Of a stretch of DNA of 64,000 nucleotides, positions 60,182 to 64,000 are shown piece after piece. The first letter of the stretch is position 1. Each line of letters begins with the position of its first letter. Source of the DNA: Rotaria macrura (Eukaryota; Rotifera; Eurotatoria; Philodinida; Philodinidae); NCBI GenBank assembly GCA_900239685.1, contig OENT01000575.1:32103-96102 (forward strand). The letters run 5' to 3'. Below the pieces are notes generated by a model. It worked only from the letters and a program-made list of their open reading frames with translations. It was not told where the DNA came from and searched no databases. Both the position numbers and the translations under genes were made by a program.

Positions 60182-60820
60182 TTAAGTCTCCCCACTCATA
60201 AACCGATGTCAGCTAAGATATTTCCAAATGACATGAACTTTACAGAAACTGTAGGACCTCTAGTGAAGTAGCTATTACAAGATTTTCAGCTCATTATCAT
60301 CATGTTTAAGGAAGATATTGATCGCACAAAGATCCAAAATAGCTCATTCGGGAACCTGACTTTGTCGGTCAAGGTTTATCTCATATATGTAATTCCTTTC
60401 TTTTTGGAAGAATGTGTCGGGATTCAGGGCATCAAAATTCTTTTCTGAATTCTTATTTTTAAGCGGAAAAGAAGAAATCACAATTTCAATGACTGAAAAA
60501 CACTTAAAAAGGGGAAGCAGATTTTTATTGATGCTATCTTTTATGATGATAAAAAAGTTAATATAAAAAAAGATCTCTGTGGTGCCTTGCATCTTGGGAT
60601 GTTCTTTGCAACAAAAATATATGTCAGCACAATCTCAGCCGGATTAGAATGTGAAACAAGATGCACCTGGTTTTGCTAATTCTCTTAAATTACAGTTTAG
60701 AACGTCAACAAGGAAATACTCTCAATACGTTCCAACCAGACATTATTTATAATTGATCTCTGATAGATCTCTGAACTCGGTCCATCATGATCTAAAGGGG
60801 GACGAGGGGGTGTAAATTTC
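60182..60820 (+). mobile_element. Diverged copy of the TTAA-flanked element
   Basis: Starts TTAAGTCTCCCCACTC and aligns by eye with 21059-21560 of the CHD4 intron copy. Shared blocks include TTTAAGCGGAAAA / TTTTAGCGGAAAA, CAATTTCAATGACT and TGCCTTGCATCTTG / TGCCCTGCATCTTG. The right end (GGGGGACGAGGGGG, about 60797-60810) recalls the poly-G terminus of the other copy. The internal tandem units are missing. Strongly diverged, so an old copy. Confidence 0.55.
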
Positions 60821-60879
60821 TACCCTATATACATCACTACTCCTCTCAAATCGTGTTTCGCAGAATTAAATTCGCAACA

Positions 60880-61217
60880 TGTACGTAATAAAGAATAAAT
60901 GCAGCTAGTATTTTAGAGATCTTGAATTTTATTTCATATGAGCTTTCGACCTACTATTTGGTCATCTTCATCAAGCAGTATGAGGCACTAAACATAAAAT
61001 ATCCTGGTTGTGTTCTAATTGTAGTGTTTATGTTGTTTGGCATCGTTTATGATTTATTTCTTGTTTTTTTTGTTCGTATTTGTGTTCGTATTGCTGGTTG
61101 TGTTCGTGTTCTGTTCTTGTTATACCTGAAGATGGCCAAATAGTAGGTCGAAAACTCATATGCAATAAAATTCAAGATCTCTAAAATACTAGCTGCATTT
61201 ATTCTTTATTACTTACA
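60880..61217. repeat. 338-bp inverted-repeat element with ribozyme-like motif
   Basis: Arms of about 95 bp (60880-60976 and 61125-61217) are reverse complements with few differences; the spacer is about 150 bp and GTTCGT-rich. Reading the right arm, CTGAAGA (61126-61132) is followed by GGCC, a loop, GGTC (61146-61149) and GAAA (61150-61153). In the reversed left arm the stem is GACC/GGTC. This resembles the conserved core of hammerhead ribozymes but has an extra U before the stem. The plus-strand frame across it (60922-61143) is not a gene. Confidence 0.75.
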
Positions 61218-62063
61218 TATTTACAAATGCCCATAAAATGAAATTCGAAATTCGTAACATGAATCTGGCCAGGGAAATTTGGGTTGTGCGTCTCATCTAT
61301 CGTCAACTGAGAAAAAAAGATAAATATTTCAGGTTTGTTGTAAAAAGAATTTACTTTTCTAGTAGGGAAAGAAAAACTTGTTAGAATATTTTTGGAAAAC
61401 ATGAGGCTCAGAACAAAACGTTCTGTCGCTAATGAAAGACCAGATCTTGCGCTATCTTCCCATGTATTTATTTGAATTTCAAAGCGTCTGGCGAAGATTA
61501 ACTGTTCCTATTATAGCAGGAGGAGTCCGATCTGCGCTAACGAGTGAAGGTCCCAAGTGTTGAACCGGATATTAGAATGAAAACTATATGGCGATTATAA
61601 GTTAAGTATCCATATTTCAAATATGAAAAAATTAGCGGCTTAGGTTGAGCCGTTCGAAGAATTTCACTTAAATATTTTCGTAGCAAATCCCTGAGGAGGA
61701 CCATAGGGAATTTATTATAAAAATAAATTTTTACGGGAATATTTGAAACATTTATGAGTCGACTAGGATATTGTGAGCGATTTCAAATATGAGGTTAGCT
61801 TTGACGCATGCAGTATTTTTCAATGCAAAAATATGCTAAAGAATGATTACAAAATGTACAAAGAATGTCTTCAGGAAATAATCTTTTACCAAGTTCGTTA
61901 GTGACTGGTTCTGGTAGAATTGACTACTTGTGAAACGATTTTTAACAGTAAACAGAAAGTTGATATACCCGGCGAATATGTAACGAAATACAGTACAAGA
62001 TATTTCCTCTAAAGTGTGTTTGAAGTAACGATTTTTTGATCAAAAGCAGCAGCACATTTTATA
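61218..62063. other. Intergenic with possible MITE relic
   Basis: Around 61600-61780 the sequence AATCCCTGAGGAGGACCATA and surroundings loosely follow the order of blocks in the 18290-18853 MITE. If real, this is a much older copy. Nothing else recognised. Confidence 0.35.
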
Positions 62064-63912
62064 CTAATGTTTATGATCAAGAATGAAAAAATGATTAAAG
62101 CAAAGTACACGATTACAATGACTATAACAAATAAAAGAAAACTCGTTGCATGTTATCTTAGAAAAAATGTCTTGATAAAAGAAACAAAGATCCTGCACAT
62201 TTCTGAATGGCCCTGGGTAGTTTAATAAATATTCACTTGAATAACAGCTATATTTAATCATAGACGAAAAAATTGGCGCCATGAACTGGTTGTGAATCAA
62301 TGAATGCATCTTTAAAATATTGTTTGCACAACAAATATCAATATCAATTTCATGAATAGCTACACGATGGGATATTTTTTGCTTAAAATATTTCCATTGT
62401 CGAATAATATATCGATCAAACGGTTGAATGTCGCTGGTTGTTTTTGGTGGGATTTGTTTTTGTTCGCATTTTATATTTCCAGTAAAGATTTTATCATGGA
62501 CGCTAGAATCCGTTTGTCCGGACCAAGAATCTAATAGTAACAAGCAATTATCAGAAACAGTAGGGTACAACACTCTTTCAGCCCAATACTGAATATGAGA
62601 TTTCGTTAATTTTCCCGATTTGCTGCATATTATATGAATATTTGTGGCCTGATAAATTGAGCTTTGAATACGTGGTCCTAATCTTCCTGTAGGCACTCGT
62701 AAACATATAAAAATCGGTCCCACTAATTCTTCTGCCGTATTTATAATCGGCATGATCGTATATGAATGTGTTACAGCATTCATCAACTTGATACGGCCCT
62801 TTGTGATTTTTTCAGCTGTGATAGTCAACGTTCTTGTTGATGGATTTTCATAACTAACTGTCAGAAAACAATTTATTTATAGTTCCTTTCTTTCATTACT
62901 CCTTTGTCAGTTAACTCTTATCAAGCTTAATCAGTGGCAAGTAAAATAAATGATACTTCGTTATGAAAAATCAGATCCTTTTTGAAGAATGTTTTTTCTA
63001 GATGCACCATTAGGAGTACAAGAAAATTCTCTCGAAAAATATCAAAAATGAGTATAAACTACATATATATTGATTATGTGTATTATGATGATAGATAAGT
63101 GTGTGTTTTAGTTCTAACATGAAATCATCACTATTTACAAAAAAAGGGGAGTCTAATAAAGTCAATCACTTACTTGAAACTGCTTTGATCACTGTTTAAT
63201 ATATGATCAATAGGATAATATGGAATAATACTATTCACCAATTTAAGAAAATTTTCAGCAGTTTCTGATATTTTTCCACGGTCTTATAAATGGTTCTTTG
63301 TTATTAGCTTTGTTATTTTTCTTGACTATATGTGATGACGACTTTAAAATCCAATAACCAATGAGGAGATGCTGTAAATCCAGAGAAATTTAAACAACGT
63401 GTTTTTTTAATAGCTAGAAGGCGCAAATCGAAATCATGTATTGGTAGATATGATTGTCTAGCGCGAGTAAATTGTTCAAAAAATTCATCAATACGTTGGA
63501 GTTACTGACTTTTGTTGCCTTCAGCAGTAACATATCTTTTTATGCGACGTAGTTGCTGTTTAAATTGAATGCTTTTCTAGCGACTGGGCAGTGATGAAAA
63601 GCTATGAGTTTTTGAATATTGAATAATGTCATTCATTGTAGAACAGGAATATTTGTTACCACCAATGTTAACCTGATTTAAATCTCTGGTTTCTTCTTGA
63701 TATTCCTCACTATCATACTTATATTCGTCGAAATCAAATGTTACAGTGTTGTCGACTAGTGATTTTGTTGAATGTAAAAGTTGATCAAATAGTAAAAACA
63801 ACTGGTCAGCCAATTCATGATCATTAGATGATAGTTCATCAGGAGTAGATTCTGGGTATTTTTGAAGTACCAGATGGTTGAACAAGTTAAGTACATTATA
63901 AATATTTATCAT
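62064..63912 (-). pseudogene. Decayed pogo/Tigger-type transposase with an intron
   Basis: Minus-strand remnant of a DDE transposase of the CENP-B/pogo/Tigger type. The N-terminal part (63577-63912) is open, then stops near 63576, 63510 and 63315 and at least one frameshift break the DNA-binding region (FSGFTASPHWLLDFK is visible near 63345-63390). A split exon ends in NSDQSSF, carrying the first catalytic Asp. A GTAAGT donor at 63173 and an acceptor at 62854-62855 join it to the long frame 62064-62853. That frame carries LLLLDSWSG (second Asp) and QPFD (third acidic residue). The catalytic frame after the intron has no stops for over 250 codons, though upstream is broken. No terminal inverted repeats were found within the window. 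It cannot encode an intact transposase. Confidence 0.8.
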
Positions 63913-64000
63913 GTTACATTAAAAATTCCAAGAAACAGGCGAACTATTACGCAAATGTGGATGTCAAGAGACTGTAATAAACTTTAATCAGCAATAGTAA
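63913..64000. other. Right edge, nothing recognised
   Basis: Upstream flank of the transposase remnant; the element probably extends beyond the window. Confidence 0.5.

Noticed and set aside
60922..61143. Hydrophobic 73-codon plus-strand frame
   Set aside because: It spans the arm and spacer of the 338-bp inverted repeat and has no ATG-leader or splice context.

Overview
The window is AT-rich eukaryotic (animal) DNA with intron-bearing genes on both strands. The best reading is a bdelloid rotifer. Supporting signs are compact genes with many 50-90 nt introns next to a few long transposon-bearing introns, a GH3-family gene, many small and decayed DNA transposons, and a pyrimidine tract plus AG just upstream of nearly every start codon, as expected for spliced-leader trans-splicing. 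No rRNA, mitochondrial or SL-RNA gene confirms this, so another spiralian remains possible.

Layout. 1-3661 holds nothing recognised. 3674-5261 (+) is a nine-exon G-protein beta-5 gene. 7311-9138 (+) is a three-exon seven-transmembrane receptor. 11505-12402 is an internally deleted hAT transposon with perfect inverted repeats, an 8-bp target duplication and a broken BED-finger transposase fragment. 14212-27344 (+) is a complete ten-exon Mi-2/CHD4 remodeler gene of about 1938 residues. Its introns carry one copy of a roughly 565-bp MITE (a second, inverted copy lies 0.7 kb past the gene) and a TTAA-flanked element with a relic copy near 60.2 kb. 29557-31322 is a second hAT element.

33119-34267 (-) holds two adjacent small genes for secreted peptide precursors that both end in an amidation signal. 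34553-41246 (-) is a divergent PKA/PKG-like kinase with very long introns. It diverges from 41924-43624 (+), an IGFBP7-like secreted protein with IB, Kazal and Ig modules. From 43.6 to 54.5 kb there is a repeat field: a third hAT element inside an open reading frame, two foldback elements, a tRNA-derived SINE, a fourth hAT-like element and two orphan exon-like frames. 54506-56627 (-) is a two-exon GH3-domain gene. 56.6-64 kb is mostly empty or repetitive: a GT-rich minisatellite, a TTAA-element relic, a long inverted repeat carrying a ribozyme-like motif, and a decayed pogo/Tigger-type transposase at the right edge.

How it fits together. Several host genes belong to signalling: GNB5, the receptor, two amidated peptides, the kinase and the IGF-binding-type protein. 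I see no evidence that they form one pathway. CHD4 and GH3 are unrelated in function. The most unusual material is the peptide pair, the uniform splice acceptor before the start codons, and several hAT families whose ends each carry a different short GC-rich repeat.
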